From Selaginella moellendorffii (Eukaryota; Streptophyta; Lycopodiopsida; Selaginellales; Selaginellaceae), in assembly GCF_000143415.4 (NCBI RefSeq), contig NW_003314319.1, positions 710,365 to 774,364 of the forward strand: a stretch of DNA of 64,000 nucleotides, in the 5' to 3' direction. This document shows, piece by piece, positions 23,068-35,300 of the stretch; the first letter of the stretch is position 1, and every line of letters starts with the position of its first letter. The notes beneath the pieces were generated by a model, which was not told the DNA's origin, did not search any database, and saw nothing but the letters and a program-made list of their open reading frames with translations. A program made the position numbers and the translations under genes.

Positions 23068-25279
23068 ATGGAAGGCGAGGACACGACTTGCCGATCGCTG
23101 CTGCGGGAGCTCCAGGTAACCTCGCGGAATATTGCCTCTGGAGTTTCTCACGATCGCGGTGGATCGGCCGCGCGCAGACCATCTGGGAGGAGATGGGGGA
23201 GAGCGACGAGGAGAGGGACAGAATGCTGCTCCAGCTGGAGCAAGAATGCCTGGATGTGTACCGGCGAAAGGTGGATCAAGCGAATTGCGCGAGGGCTCGG
23301 CTGCACCAGCTGCTGGCGGATTCCGAGTCGGAGCTCGCGTCGCTCCTGTCACTCCTGGGTGATCGCCCTTGCATGGTACGCGTTGTTTGATCCATCTCAG
23401 CTTTTCTAATGCCCGTTGTTCTTCCTTTCAGTTAGAGAAGAGGTCGGGCACTACTCTGCGAGAGCAGCTCTTGTCCGTCTCACCTCAGTTAGAATGCTTA
23501 CGTCTGAGGAAAGAGGAGCGGCTGAAGCAATTTGAGGACGTCCAATGCCAGATACAAAGGCTCTCTCGGGAGATATCGCCGGGGACATTGCAAGAGGCCG
23601 AGAATGGAGCTCTTTGTTGGAAAGATTTATCGCTGAGAAAGCTGCATGAGTACCATTGCCAGCTTCAAGAGCTTCAGGATGAAAAGGTTGGTTTGTATTG
23701 GCACGGTTGGCATTCTTTTTTCTTACAAGCGGCTTTTCCAGAGTAGCCGGCTTCACAAAGTCTCAGAGCTTCTCGAGGTTCTGCAGGGATATTGCGTCCT
23801 TTTGGGGATAGACTACACCGAGGCTGTCAAGGAAGTGCATCCGAGCCTTTGTGATCCAGGCCAGAGCAGAAGTATTAGCGATGAGACGCTAGAGAAATTA
23901 GGCAAGGCGATCGAGGACATGGAGAACGAGAAAAGTGAAAGACTGCAAAAGGTGATAACGGTTTACCTTTTGACAATGACGCGTTAGTTTCATTGCAGAT
24001 TCACAATCTTGTTGCTCTCTTACGCGAGCTGTGGAATCTAATGGATACACCTTTCGAAGAAAGGCAACCATTTCGAAATATCATCCGCAATCTTGCGGCA
24101 CCAGAGCACGATCTAGCGGAGCCTACTTCTCTTACTTTGAAAACCATCGCACAGGTTCTTTCTCATGCGTTTTGTTCTTTCTGATACTTCGCTTGTACAG
24201 GCCGAAAAGGAGGTGGTTAGGCTAAATCAGTTGAAAGTAAGCAGAATGAAGGAACTTGTGCTGAAGAAGCAGGGAGAGTTAGAAGAAACTTGCAACATGG
24301 CTCACCTGGACTGTGATCCAAATCTAACTCAAGAAAAAGTGGCAAGGTTACTGGAGTCAGGTATAAATTTATTCTGTTTACATTTCTTGGCTGATGTGTC
24401 GTGTGCACAGGGATAGTGGACTTGTCGGAGCTACTTGCTACAATCGAAAGTAGTATCGCGGAGGCGAAGGAAGAATCACTCGGTAGACAAGATATAATGG
24501 AAAGAATGGAACGATGGATTAGTGCATGTGAAGAAGAAAGTTGGCTTGAAGAATACAATAAGGTATGAGCGTTACGCTATTTCACTTATTCATTTTCGAT
24601 TGTAGGATGAAAGCCGCTTCAATGCAACCAGAGGAGCACATTTGAGTCTAAAACGTGCAGAAAGAGCTCGTGTCATCGTGGCCAAACTCCCCAGTGCGTT
24701 TGAATTCTTCGTTTGCTATTTCCTTTTCTCAGTTTTCACAACCCGTTTGCAGATCTTCTTGAATCATTGAAGTCCAAAACGCGGTCTTGGGAGGACGAAA
24801 GAGGCAGGCCCTTCTTATATAACGGGGTACGTAAGTGATTTTCGTAGACGCTTCTGAAAGTGCTTTGCAGATTTCTCTACTGGCAATTCTAGAAGAATAT
24901 AGCTTGCTACGACGAGAGAAAGAAGAAGAAAAGCGCCGACTGAGGGTAACTCTGCAGTTTAGTGCCTGTTAAGACGTTAACTGGCTAAATGCAGGAGGAG
25001 AAGAGAATGCAGGAGCAACTGCAAACTGAGCAGGAACTGCTCTACGGCACAAAGCCGTCCAAAAAGGGACAGGTGGGACTTCGCGTGAGTGGAAACAATG
25101 CAAACCGACGACTTTCGATAGTCCCTGAGCCCTTACCCGCACCTAAGGCTAGCAATCAGGGTCCTCAAAAGGGTAGCCGGGTGAAACGCTACTCTCCGAT
25201 GATGAATTACGTTGCCTTGCCTAAGGATCCCGAAGCTTCTTCAATTGGATCAGCTCCGGATTCTCCTGTTGCAGCATGA
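23068..25279 (+). CDS. MAP65: microtubule-associated protein 65 (MAP65/PRC1/Ase1 family)
   Basis: Eleven exons: 23068-23115, 23178-23375, 23432-23686, 23742-23951, 23999-24154, 24201-24360, 24411-24562, 24606-24693, 24753-24826, 24871-24945, 24995-25279, joining to 567 codons (566 residues), typical of plant MAP65. It crosslinks antiparallel microtubules in the phragmoplast, preprophase band or cortical arrays. Diagnostic blocks: [20 protein letters not shown] near the N-terminus, a long coiled-coil middle, and the conserved microtubule-binding core [35 protein letters not shown], followed by [14 protein letters not shown] and [14 protein letters not shown]. The start ATGGAAGGC is preceded by no upstream in-frame ATG. 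The tail is Ser/Pro/Lys-rich, where other MAP65s are phosphorylated. A broken copy lies at 53.7-55.5 kb, and a stub of exon 1 is fused into copy B at 39.18 kb. Confidence 0.93.
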
Positions 25280-25664
25280 AGGTCAGGTTTTTGTTAGAAT
25301 GGACCCTTGCGTGATGTTTTGCCTGTGGTGGCCACAGCGGTTTTGAAAATTAGGACGATAAGCGGGGTTTATACTGTAAGTAGAGTTTGTTTCTTTGCTA
25401 TCAAGGGTAATCGCGTATCCTTTCTCCAGTGCTCCGTGTTTTGTGTATTGGGAAAGCGTAGGAGCGTGTGCTATTTGTTCAAAGCTTTGATTGGTGTAAA
25501 GCATCGAACTAATTGTTTCGTGTTAAGTTACATTCAAGGTACATACAAGTCTTGGTTTGCTTACACTTGGAACTTTAAATTCTTTGCGGAGCTTCTGCTG
25601 TCGAGAATTGACGCAGACAAGTTTCACACAGGTGATGCTCTCAAATGATTCAAAGGCTCGCAAG
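25280..25664. other. MAP65 3' untranslated/flanking region
   Basis: No gene. This stretch is nearly identical to 55463-55851 in copy C, up to the exact point where the hAT element is inserted. Open stretches here are short and not conserved in frame. Confidence 0.5.
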
Positions 25665-28375
25665 CTTGACATCAGCGTTTGACAAACCCTTTCACCTTCC
25701 AAAGCAAAAATCCTCCTCAGAGTTTAACCTCCAAGGATTTTTCAAAATTCCCAGGATTAAACCTTCTAATCAAAATTTTCTCAAGTAAAAATCCTTTTAT
25801 TAATAAAAACATAAGGTTAAACAAGCTTACAACTGTGAGAAAATTTGTCGATAGTGTGCACTTTTGGTCCACAACTTCATCAAAGTTAAACTTCTGAATT
25901 TCAAGACCTTCAACTGAAATCCTTACGAGAGGATCAATTGTTTCAATACTCATTTGATTTCTGTATTTGTTCTTGATCAAGTTTATTCTGCTAAAACCTC
26001 ACTCGCAACTTGCAATGCTAACACACTGCACCATCCCAATTTCACCAACTCGAAGCAAGTTTGGAAAGCTCTCTGCCCAACCTGTTTGACTATGTATGAT
26101 GCTCCACATATCAATAAAATTTCGTCCTTTCCATTCCTTTGAGGCAAGTAGCTTCCAAGTCAAATACTCTTCCATGAAGGCTGAAGGATCCACAATGCCT
26201 TTAACAAGAACTCCATCCACCTCTAAATGCCTTCCATAAAATTTTGCAAGCTCCCTTGCCTCTGTAATCCCAAATTATTTGTTTTCCTTGACAAGGATTG
26301 GCAAATTAACCGGAGCTAGAACCTGCATCTTGGAGAGTATCCCTGTGTCTTGTAGTCGTTGTCTAATATTTGCAATGAGAGCAAAAGTAAAGGAGATTTG
26401 AAACTGCATAGCTTCTTGAAGATCACTTCCATCTTCTGATCGGATCAATTGCATAGTTTTGTAAGCATCTCCTTTAACTGAAACTCTCAAAGCATGGAGG
26501 AAGCCATCCTTACTACCACCATCAGGGATGCATGGATATGATTTGTTATCCATGGGATTACCATTCAAATCAATCTCATCACTAATGTAATATTTGTTCA
26601 GCTTCACAATAGTCTCTCGGCACAAGGGTCCAACCATGGTGATGTCGATTAGCTTCTCTTGGAATTTCTGATTGAGACTACTCATCACCTGTAAAATATC
26701 AGCCAAAAAATGCAAGACATACTTGTTCTTGAGAGTTCTCAGCTTGTTGTAAAGTTGCAGCTTGCCACTTCGTTTGAAAAGCTCAGCTATTGGCTCCAAA
26801 CATTTGCAAAGCTTAGGAAAAGCCCCTCCACGACTTAGCCATCTCGTATCCTGTATGCACTACAGCTTAAGCTTGGCATGATCGTGTTCCATCTCAATTT
26901 CCATCAACTGAGCCAACCTTTTCAAGCTTTTGCTGAAGTAAGCTGCTACCTTATTCACTAGTTTATCAATCGTCATGCATTGTGTAGCACATTCTCCATC
27001 CCCATAAGCATCTTCCACACATAAATTGGCTCAATGTGCCATACAATGAACACTACTTAAGAAGGGATTAATCTCCTTTAGCCTAGTTGCTACCCCTGTC
27101 CTGCTACCAGCCATAACATTACATCCATCTGAACCAAAACCTATGAACCGCTGCATATCTAAGTTCCACTGCTTAAGCATATCACTAATGCAGTTAAAGA
27201 TACTTGCTGCACCACTATCACCAATGTTGACAATCCCCAAGTAGCTTGTCTTCACACAACCACATTCGATGTAAGTCACATAAAAAATAGTGCTGAAAAT
27301 AGATCAAATCGTAAGAAAACTAATTCATCCACCATCAATCCAAAATAAAGACTTTCCCTGACTTTTTGTAAAATATTTTTAACCATAACCTGAAGTGAAA
27401 CATGAACCATATTAGAATCAATTAACATGGTCTCATAAACATACCTTGTTAATAGAAGTTATCAGTCGTGAACAACCTTTGTCACTATCGTAATATCTTG
27501 GAATGTTCATCCCATTAAGTCGATGAAGTTCAATCAACTCTAGAAAACGAGTGAATGGAGCAAATCCTTTTGCAATATAATAAGCAGAACGAAATAACAC
27601 AAACACCCCTTGTTCAGTATGGTGTAGATGCTTAATTGTAACTTTTAAAATTGATTGTTACTTCCCACGACGCACGTCCTTAGCAAATACAGACTCCTTG
27701 TGATCTTCAGAGTTAGCATGACTGCGTAAGGCACTTTTTCGAAAATTACTACTACCTTGTTTGCCAAAAATATTCTTAGTTCGTGGATTTCCCTTGCAAA
27801 TCCTGCAAAACATTGTGCCTTCAGTCACATCAAATTCTAACTAACAGTAGCTTTGCTTCTAATGCTCCTTAAAATGCCCTGATGCTGCATCACCATCTAG
27901 TTCCTCAATATCATTCTCAATCTCTGTTTGCACAACAACCTTCCAAAAATTTAGAGTTAATTGCCTCCCAAAAGCAAGATCAGTAGCTAAAGGACACTTC
28001 TTTTTACCTGGAGGTAATTTTAGCATTCTACCATGTTTAATTAAGTAGCACGCAGTGTCTCACCCGAGTGGGCTCTCGCTCCGGAAAATGACCTACCTAC
28101 TCCGCTGACAGGTGGTATGTAGTATATTTTACTAACATCTTTAATACTAAGTTAAATGTACTTATATTTCAATTAATTAATATGGGTTAACAAAAAAATC
28201 TTTTTCTTATTAAAATACCCAAGATAAAATCCTTTTGATATCAAATAACCAAAGTTAAATCCTTATACATGATTTTTTTCCCGGGCCGTAGATCCTTCAT
28301 GGTTTGATCTGCCCAAGAGTTTTAAAAAAGTTCCAGGTTTTTATATGGAGGCGTTTGTCGACCACTGCTTGACAT
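25665..28375 (-). mobile_element. hAT-superfamily DNA transposon with 8-bp target-site duplication
   Basis: The element proper is 25673-28367 (2695 bp), flanked by the 8-bp direct repeat CTTGACAT at 25665-25672 and 28368-28375. Its ends are imperfect inverted repeats: CAGCGTTTGACAAACCC on the left, and on the complementary strand of the right end CAGTGGTCGACAAACGC (13 of 17 match), fitting the hAT consensus CA-G-N-G. The corresponding site in copy C (55852-55859, ATTGACAT) is empty, with flanks continuing directly from one side to the other. The interior carries a decayed transposase on the minus strand. The 8-bp duplication and TIR form are established hAT traits; the boundaries are read directly. 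Confidence 0.9.
25720..27960 (-). pseudogene. decayed hAT transposase (TTF-type zinc finger plus hAT dimerisation domain)
   Basis: Reading leftwards: a zinc-finger region at about 27830-27660 (MFCRICKGNPRTKN, then FRKSALRSHANSEDHKESVF), a central DUF4371-like and RNase-H-like part with FIGFGSDGCNVMAGSRTGVA at about 27140 and SSVHCMAH at 27050, a 174-codon open stretch at 26799-26275, and the hAT C-terminal dimerisation region at 26220-25850 (ending YRNQMSIETIDPLVRISVEGL). Stops and frame changes separate these pieces, for example at about 26860, 26275 and 25990, so it is not expected to make active enzyme. Assignment to the group of TTF-type zinc-finger proteins with hAT dimerisation domain is by motif order. 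Confidence 0.75.
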
Positions 28376-28982
28376 GCTATGTACCGAAACAACGCTTTTA
28401 AAAGGACTCCATACCTTGGCAGCGGGCAAGGACCAAAGCATGGCCGGGGCTAGCTTCTTCCTGTCCTTCTCGTCTCTTTTCTCTGCCTTCTCAGGTAAGC
28501 ACATCTTTTGAGCTCGCAGCTCTCTTCACTAACAGCTGATCTGCAGGAATGCTTCACCAAAAGCGGCTACGCGCTCTTCATCCCAGGCTACAACATCTTC
28601 CCTGTTGCAGGCTGCAAGAAAGACATCGGGCCACCTTACAAAGACGGCTGCAGCCTCGCATTCTCCAGATCCACACTCGCAGCACGTTGCAAAGTACCGG
28701 GGAGTGGAGTTCTTCGTGGACAACGTGACCATCGCGCATCTGACCCTGGATGATCTCCAGTGCACGGTGAGCTTCCAAGGTCCCATCGACCTGGACCGGG
28801 GCTATGGAGACTACGCTTGCCGGGGGAACTGCATCCTTGTTTAGAACCTCTGGAAGTGTCCAGGACAAGGACATTTGCTCCAGCGGGTCCAAGAGACTCT
28901 GGTACCTGACTGCCAACCTGGAGACCACGTGACGACGTAAGAACTGTAGCATTTTAGCTGAAGCGGACAGGATTTTTTCATC
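28376..28982 (+). other. NLR 5' flank with a short unrecognised coding remnant
   Basis: Positions 28440-28495 encode a hydrophobic start MAGASFFLSFSSLFSAFS followed by a splice donor-like GTAAGC. After an acceptor at about 28547, two overlapping frames (ECFTKSGYALFIPGYNIF, and VAKYRGVEFFVDNVTIAHL to a stop at 28843) each look partly coding, suggesting one frameshift. I recognise no family. It could be a decayed small secreted protein or an unused upstream exon set. Copy C lacks this part entirely (deletion joining about 28.42 to 29.33 kb). Confidence 0.3.
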
Positions 28983-31900
28983 ATGGAGGTGAGCGGCTTG
29001 GTGAGCCCGCTGTGTGTCTTGGGTCTGGACGCTGCCAAGAAGGTATGGGACTGCAATGCCAACATTGAAAGGCTGGAGAATGCCATGGCACCCCACATCC
29101 AGGCCAAGATCAAAGCTTTCAGTGAGCACAAGGAGCGAAATGGACCTGGCTTTATGTTCTCTGAAGCGGCCGAGGAATGCTTGGAGCGTGTCAGGACATG
29201 GAATGGCAGGGCGCAAGAACTCTTAGGGTCACGCAACAACAGGATCTGGAGCCCCGTTAGACGGTATGTTGTGCAGCATTTTTGTGCAAGAAGGCTGAAT
29301 TTATTTCTCCCTATAGGTACAAGCGGAGTGGCAAGATCATGGAGTGCATAAGCTCCTACCAGGATCTCCTGTCGCAGATCGAAAGTCACGGGCACGAGCT
29401 GAATGTGGACATTGCGAAGCTGGCAAAGAGGGCGACCAGCATCCAGGCCATGCTTAATAAGTTTCATACTCACAAGCACCGGAATCCAGAGTTCCGCTAC
29501 TCTGATGGAGCCGAGGAGTGTCTTGATCTTGTCACAAAATGGAACGACAAGGCGCAAGCACTGCTGGGATCACAGTAAGCATATACACTTGAGAGCTTTA
29601 ACAGTACAGCTAAATGATCTATGGATGTTTCACAGGGAGAAGCGTTATGGCGAGATCTCGGAGCTCATTCACAGCTACGAGGGCGATCTCCTTCCGATAA
29701 CTGAAAGGTACGAGCGAGAAGAGTTGAGAGTGATACAGCCGAGCACTAGCTTCGCCGTACGGAGTTTCCCGCAAGACAGAGGCCCTGCAAAAAAATATGT
29801 ACGGCGTGTTGTTCCTGATGCCATGTTTGGGGACCATGAACTACTGGATGAGGTAGTGAATGCCCTCTTGGATCCTGAAGCCCGTAGCAAATGGGTTGGA
29901 CTGTTGGGAATGGGAGGGTGTGGAAAGACCACCCTCGCAAGCTGCGCGCACAATGACCCGAGGGTGCGCCAGCATTTCCATGACAACATTGTGTGGATCA
30001 CTGTGAAGAAAGATGCTTCGGAGGACGATCTCAAGGCCCAGCTCCTCAACGCTCTTGAATGGGGTGAATTGAAAGAGAGGGCCAAACGAAGCCTTGACGA
30101 CATGCAGCACTTGGCACGCGATGTTGCTGGTGGTAGCCGTGTCTTGCTGGTACTGGATGATGTGTGGGACTGGAGCTGGGCAAAGGAACTGGATTTTATA
30201 GCACGGCCATCCTCTGGCCGGATCCTGGTAACAACCAGAAAGGAAGGCATTTTGCGCAGCCTGGATGCAAAGGCATTTCCTGTGCATCAGCTATCAATGG
30301 ACGAAAGCAAAAAGATGTTTTGGAAGTTTGCCTTCGGTGTGCATGATCCACAACCCAGTGACCCTGATGTTGTGGGACTTGCCAAGAAAATAGCTCGAAA
30401 ATGTGAGGGACTTCCTCTCGCTCTGGAAGTGATTGGCAGTGCCATGGCTGTCCACAGAAGTGAAGGGCCACATGTGTGGGAAGAACGATATAAAAGGTTG
30501 CACTTGTCCAATGATCCAGACGTTGAGAAGCAGATGTTCAAGCGCTTGAAGTTCAGCTATGACGAGCTGGGAAACTATGAGGGTGAAAAGCTGCAAGAGT
30601 GCTTTCTCTATGTGGCCGCATTCCCAGAAGATAGGTGGATTGGGTTTACTGAGTTGAGGAACTGTTGGATGGAGGTTGGGTCAGAACTCTCACCCACAGC
30701 GATTGTCAATGAACTGGAACGGAGATGCCTGGTGAAGATATCTAAGTCTTGGAGGGATGAAGAAGCTCCTGGTTATATAACAGTACACGATATGCTACGC
30801 AAACTGTGCATAAGAATCTTAAAAGGGAAGTACAGCCCACAGCAAGAGCACGAGAAGGGATGCCTGTTTGGATATGAGTGGACAAGTGGCATTCAGGATG
30901 CAACATTTGCTAAAGTCTCACTCATCTCAAAGAATGTTGGCAGCTTTCTATCCGATAATCATGTGCGAGATGCCTTGCTTATTGCTCACTCTATAGGACT
31001 TTCTAATGTGGATGACAGTCTTATCGATCACATACAAGGTGTCAAGGTATTGAGCTTGCTGGAATGCTATATGATCCATTTTATTCCAGAGAGCATATCC
31101 AAGCTGAAAAACCTTCAAGTGCTTGACATTCGACGAACAAAAGTGAGTCAACTACCAGATGCGCTTTTCAGCCTGACATCACTGAAATATCTAAAGTGTA
31201 CTGAATATCTTGAGTGTAACATTGCATTACTGCCCCAGCTCTCCAACTTGGAAGAGCTGGTGCTGAAGGTTGATTCAAAAGAGGACTCATCAGTTGTGGA
31301 TTTCACTGGAATTTCGCGTAAACTAAGAATTCTAAAGCTAAGAATAAGACAGGGTACAATGAAGGTGCCAGAAAGCATGGGGAAACTGGAGCACATTGAA
31401 ACATTGGTTTTACATGCAAAGACCATCGACTTTACCAGTGTCGTTGGGCTATGGGAACTTGTCAACCTAAGAACATGTGAAATTTCTGTGTTATCCGTTA
31501 GTAGAGCTCCCTGGAAGCGAATGTTTAAGAAATCAATCAGGCTTCGACGTTTATCCATCACTCGGGTAGAAGACAGTGAAAATAATGGTGAAAGCGTTGA
31601 ATGGTTGCAACTACGATATTTACGCATCCGTGATATTATAAACCTATCTTTGTTGCCCCATCGCCTAGAAACACTTGACATTGACTGCGGTGGTATCCAC
31701 TTGTTCAACCTGGATGGATCATTCCCACATCTTGGAGATCTGCGTCTTACGAATCTACACATTGCACAGTCAGAATTCAAGGATGATTTGGCTGCCAGTC
31801 TTACAAATCTGAATAAGTTGGAGTTTGAGCTAGCTCCTGATATTGAATGGGAGCACTTGCCTCTCTTTGTGGCACAGCTCCCCAATCGCCTCGAGTATCT

Positions 31901-32252
31901 GACATTAAAGGGTTGCATAAAGAGACTGTTGTTGCCAACCGAGAGTTCATCACTTCAGGTTAAAGATATTTTAGTATCGAGCAAGAAGATGCAAAATGAT
32001 TTCTTTGAGCCATCAGATCAAATGGCTGATATAGATACCGTGTGGTTGAGGTGTCATGAGAGTATCGTTCCATCGTCCATTGCATCACTGCCAGGTTTGA
32101 AACGTCTTAACATTTTACATAACGATGCACTGTGGTCCCACAATCACAGCGAGGCCGCATTTCCCAGGCTGGAATCGCTATCCTGCCCGAAAGACATGAA
32201 ATTTCCACCTTGGCTTGAGGACCGCCCCAAACTCGAGATACGTAAGTTTTAA
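28983..32252 (+). CDS. NB-ARC-LRR disease-resistance-type protein (NLR, non-TIR)
   Basis: Three exons (28983-29263, 29317-29574, 29636-32252) join to 1052 codons (1051 residues). As an intracellular immune receptor it would switch between ADP and ATP states. NB-ARC: P-loop GMGGCGKTTLA starting at residue 272, kinase-2 LLVLDDVWD near 351, GRILVTTRKEG (RNBS-B), CEGLPLALEVIG (GLPL), CFLYVAAFPED (RNBS-D), and VHDM (MHD position) at 563-566. LRRs follow to the C-terminus, beginning with VLSLLECYMIHFIPESISKLKNLQVLDI. The N-terminus is neither TIR nor a standard coiled coil: residues 60-83 and 156-179 are near-repeats (AEECLERVRTWNGRAQELLG and AEECLDLVTKWNDKAQALLG), and a related start block recurs in exon 3. 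It is intact, unlike copies B (39.2 kb) and C (55.9 kb), and converges with the channel pseudogene 85 bp away. Confidence 0.93.
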
Positions 32253-32337
32253 TTTCCAAAGCGTTTTGGTATTCGAACGTCTGTTGTTTGACATATTTCT
32301 CCTCTAAATCAATATATACAAAACTGCGACCGCACCG

Positions 32338-35300
32338 CTACTCTTCCACCAGGAGAGCTTCGCCTCTCACGTCCCTGGCAACCTCTAGCACCTCGGGTTT
32401 GCTCCTTGTCAATTCCAATTCTTGTTCAGCTGCTACCTCGGTTTTGCGCACAGCAGCACCACCTTTGCCGGCTCTTATCCTCGCCAGGAAACCTCTCACG
32501 AGAGCCTGCATTTTCGTTGCAGCGCCCTGGACGTACACGGCCTGGATCCGCTTCGCACGCTCGATGCGCAGAGTGAGAGGCAACCCCTGCGTTAATCCGA
32601 GCCAAACGTTAGTATCAAAAGCTTGGAATAGCAGCTACTTACAGTTGGTCCGATCTTATACAGCGTCAGCGTTTCCAGCAGCTCCTTGAAAGGGACTCCT
32701 TTGTTTGGAACTCGAAAACTCATCACCTCGTACTCTATTCTCATGTCAGAACAAAGAAAAAAACGAGTGAGAGACAAAGAGCGATTGAGAGGAACACGCC
32801 AAACCATTGGGTCGTGTATTTGTAGTGCCGGCCCAACGGATCCCCGAGGGCATTTACAAATCGTCGGAGTTTGTGCATGCCAATGTATCCCGTAGCACTG
32901 GACGATTGTAAAGTTAGTTCCACAAGGACTTGAACGTAAGTAAGTGGCTTACTTGGGATCGAATGGTTCTTGGCTCCACAAGTTTCGATATGCTAACAGG
33001 TGCTCCGGCATGACTAGAGTTCTCGTTCACAAGGCCGAAACAGCATCCAGTATGACAGCCACAAACAAGTTCATGAATATGTGACTCCCGACCAAGACCA
33101 AGAAGGCGAAGATACTTCGGCCCTCTGGATAGCCACAATCATCGCCGAGTAGTGTTTTACCGTTGGTGCAGGCGGGTGCATCAATTGTGGTATCCATCAT
33201 AACACAAGACCAGTTATCAAGATTTGTATCCTGTAAAAGAAAAGCAAAACTGAAAGTGATAGAAAAGCCAAGCCTTTACCTGAAACACCGGGATGAAAGC
33301 ATTGACGAAAGTGCGAAAGTTGACAGACGGGCCAATGCAGGTCCCTTCCTTCATTGCACTGAAGAGTTGGAACGCCATCCCCGCGAACATATACATGAAA
33401 ATTGCGAGAAGAGCGAGTATCTCAGCTACAGTTGGCAAACAGATGAACATTGTTCGCATAATAACCTGTGCTCTCGCTACGTGAGGAATGATGCAGAAAA
33501 CTTGAGCAATGTAGGCAGTGCGGCCGACATAGCCCTTCACCGTTCCCTTCTTTCCCATGAGACCAATGGCGGCCATTATGGAGAGTCCAAACTCCATCTG
33601 CCGTGCAACCTCGTTCTTATAGACCTTCCACTGGAGAAAGGAAAAACCAGGTGGTCAAACAAAAAACAATCGAGAAAAAGATGAATGAGGTACGTCGTCA
33701 CCAAGGAACTTCATCACGGATAAGCAGGAAATATGTTGTAATCGCACAGTGAGCCATCTGACGCCGGTCCGAAACAACTGCCGACTGCCCAGCATAGTTA
33801 GTCGCAAGTAGCCCGGGGTAGCCAAGGAGTGCGAGGATCATGCACTTTTGATATGTCGGATTACGAATCAAGTAGAAGCACATCCCCCGGATGGGATTGC
33901 TTGGTCGTCGAGCCAGCGGAATAGCATAAGTTTTCTGGATGATACGGTTCATGTCCCTCCGCAGCTTCTGCCTCTCTGTGAGAAGAACTGCTCCAGAATT
34001 TTTTCCAAACTCGTTGATAAACACCCCGATGAAAACTCTGACGATATAAAATCCCCCGATACAGCAGAATGCCACGAAAAACAAGGCGTTGACAGGACTC
34101 GCGTTCCGAACAGGCTGGTGGTCTTCCCTAGTGATGTCCATGACAGGATACATGAAGTGCATCAGCCAGTTCTCGAAAGTGGAGCAGACGAACATACTGA
34201 GCAGGGCATTCTGAATGTTGTCGAAGTGGAAAACGTTATTAACCCAGGCTCGTGGAGCAAGGATGCCGATGTCATTAACATAGAGGCCGGTACAATATGC
34301 TCGGTGCGTGATTGTCGGGTCATTGCATTTCCAGAGAAGTTCCCCGAAACTGCTGCAGCCCGATGGTTCCAAATATCAGGAGAATTGAAAATGTGAAGAG
34401 AATAACCGACACAATTGCTGGAATAGTCCGAAAAAGATTTGATAATAATGACCTCAGTCCTGTAAACCGAACCACGAAACGAAATGGCCAAAGAGAAGTA
34501 AACGCACCGACGGTTGGTATGGAAGTTTCACCCTCAGCGTTATACTTCAGAAGAATAAGCGCATTGGTGACGAGAATAAACAAGTCCAAGATGTTGTACC
34601 AGTCACTCAGGTATGCGTCTGGCGCAAAAATAAGTCCCTGTGCAACGATCTTCATCAAACAGTCTAGCAAAAAGACCTGCTTCAAAACAATGTACAATGT
34701 CAGGCAAAATAAGATAAGCATGTGCTTACCACAAAGTTGATCTTATGCAGACTACAGATGAAATCGGGGACAATTATCGGCTCTCCATCATCTCCCATCT
34801 CAACTACGAGCCAAGTATTGATGACTATCCAAACTATCACAAACCACAAGTACGGTTTACTGCCGATGATCTTCCTAGACAGGATCCTTATCGTGTTGCC
34901 CTCTCCAAATAGAAGAAGCGACCCTTCTCGCAAGTACCACGGTCTCTGTATGGTTGTAAGAGTTCTCTCGAGCTCTTCGTACTCCGCAAGCTGGAAAGAT
35001 TTCCTGTTGCTAGAGGCCCTGCTTAGATTTCTGCCAATTTTTGGACTGCTGAGAATCTTGTCGAGAGTTATCACGGCATCTTGAAGTGCGGTCCTTGAAC
35101 CCCTCCTTTCACCGATATTAGAGAAAACCAGAAACCTGTAAAACTTGGGAAGAACGCCTGTGGCGCGACGGCGGTGCTTCAGAAAACTCTGCAGCTGGAA
35201 CGACCGACGATGGGGCCTCTAAAGCGGATCCAGTAGTACCCCCATCAGACTTAGCAGCAGTTACTGCCGGGCGTTGACGACCCTGGGACCCCTTCTCTCT

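Noticed and set aside
33163-33684. Plus-strand open frame of 173 codons
   Set aside because: Antisense shadow of the channel domain IV exons; no family features, and its counterpart in copy C (59018-59389) is open only because the sequence is duplicated.
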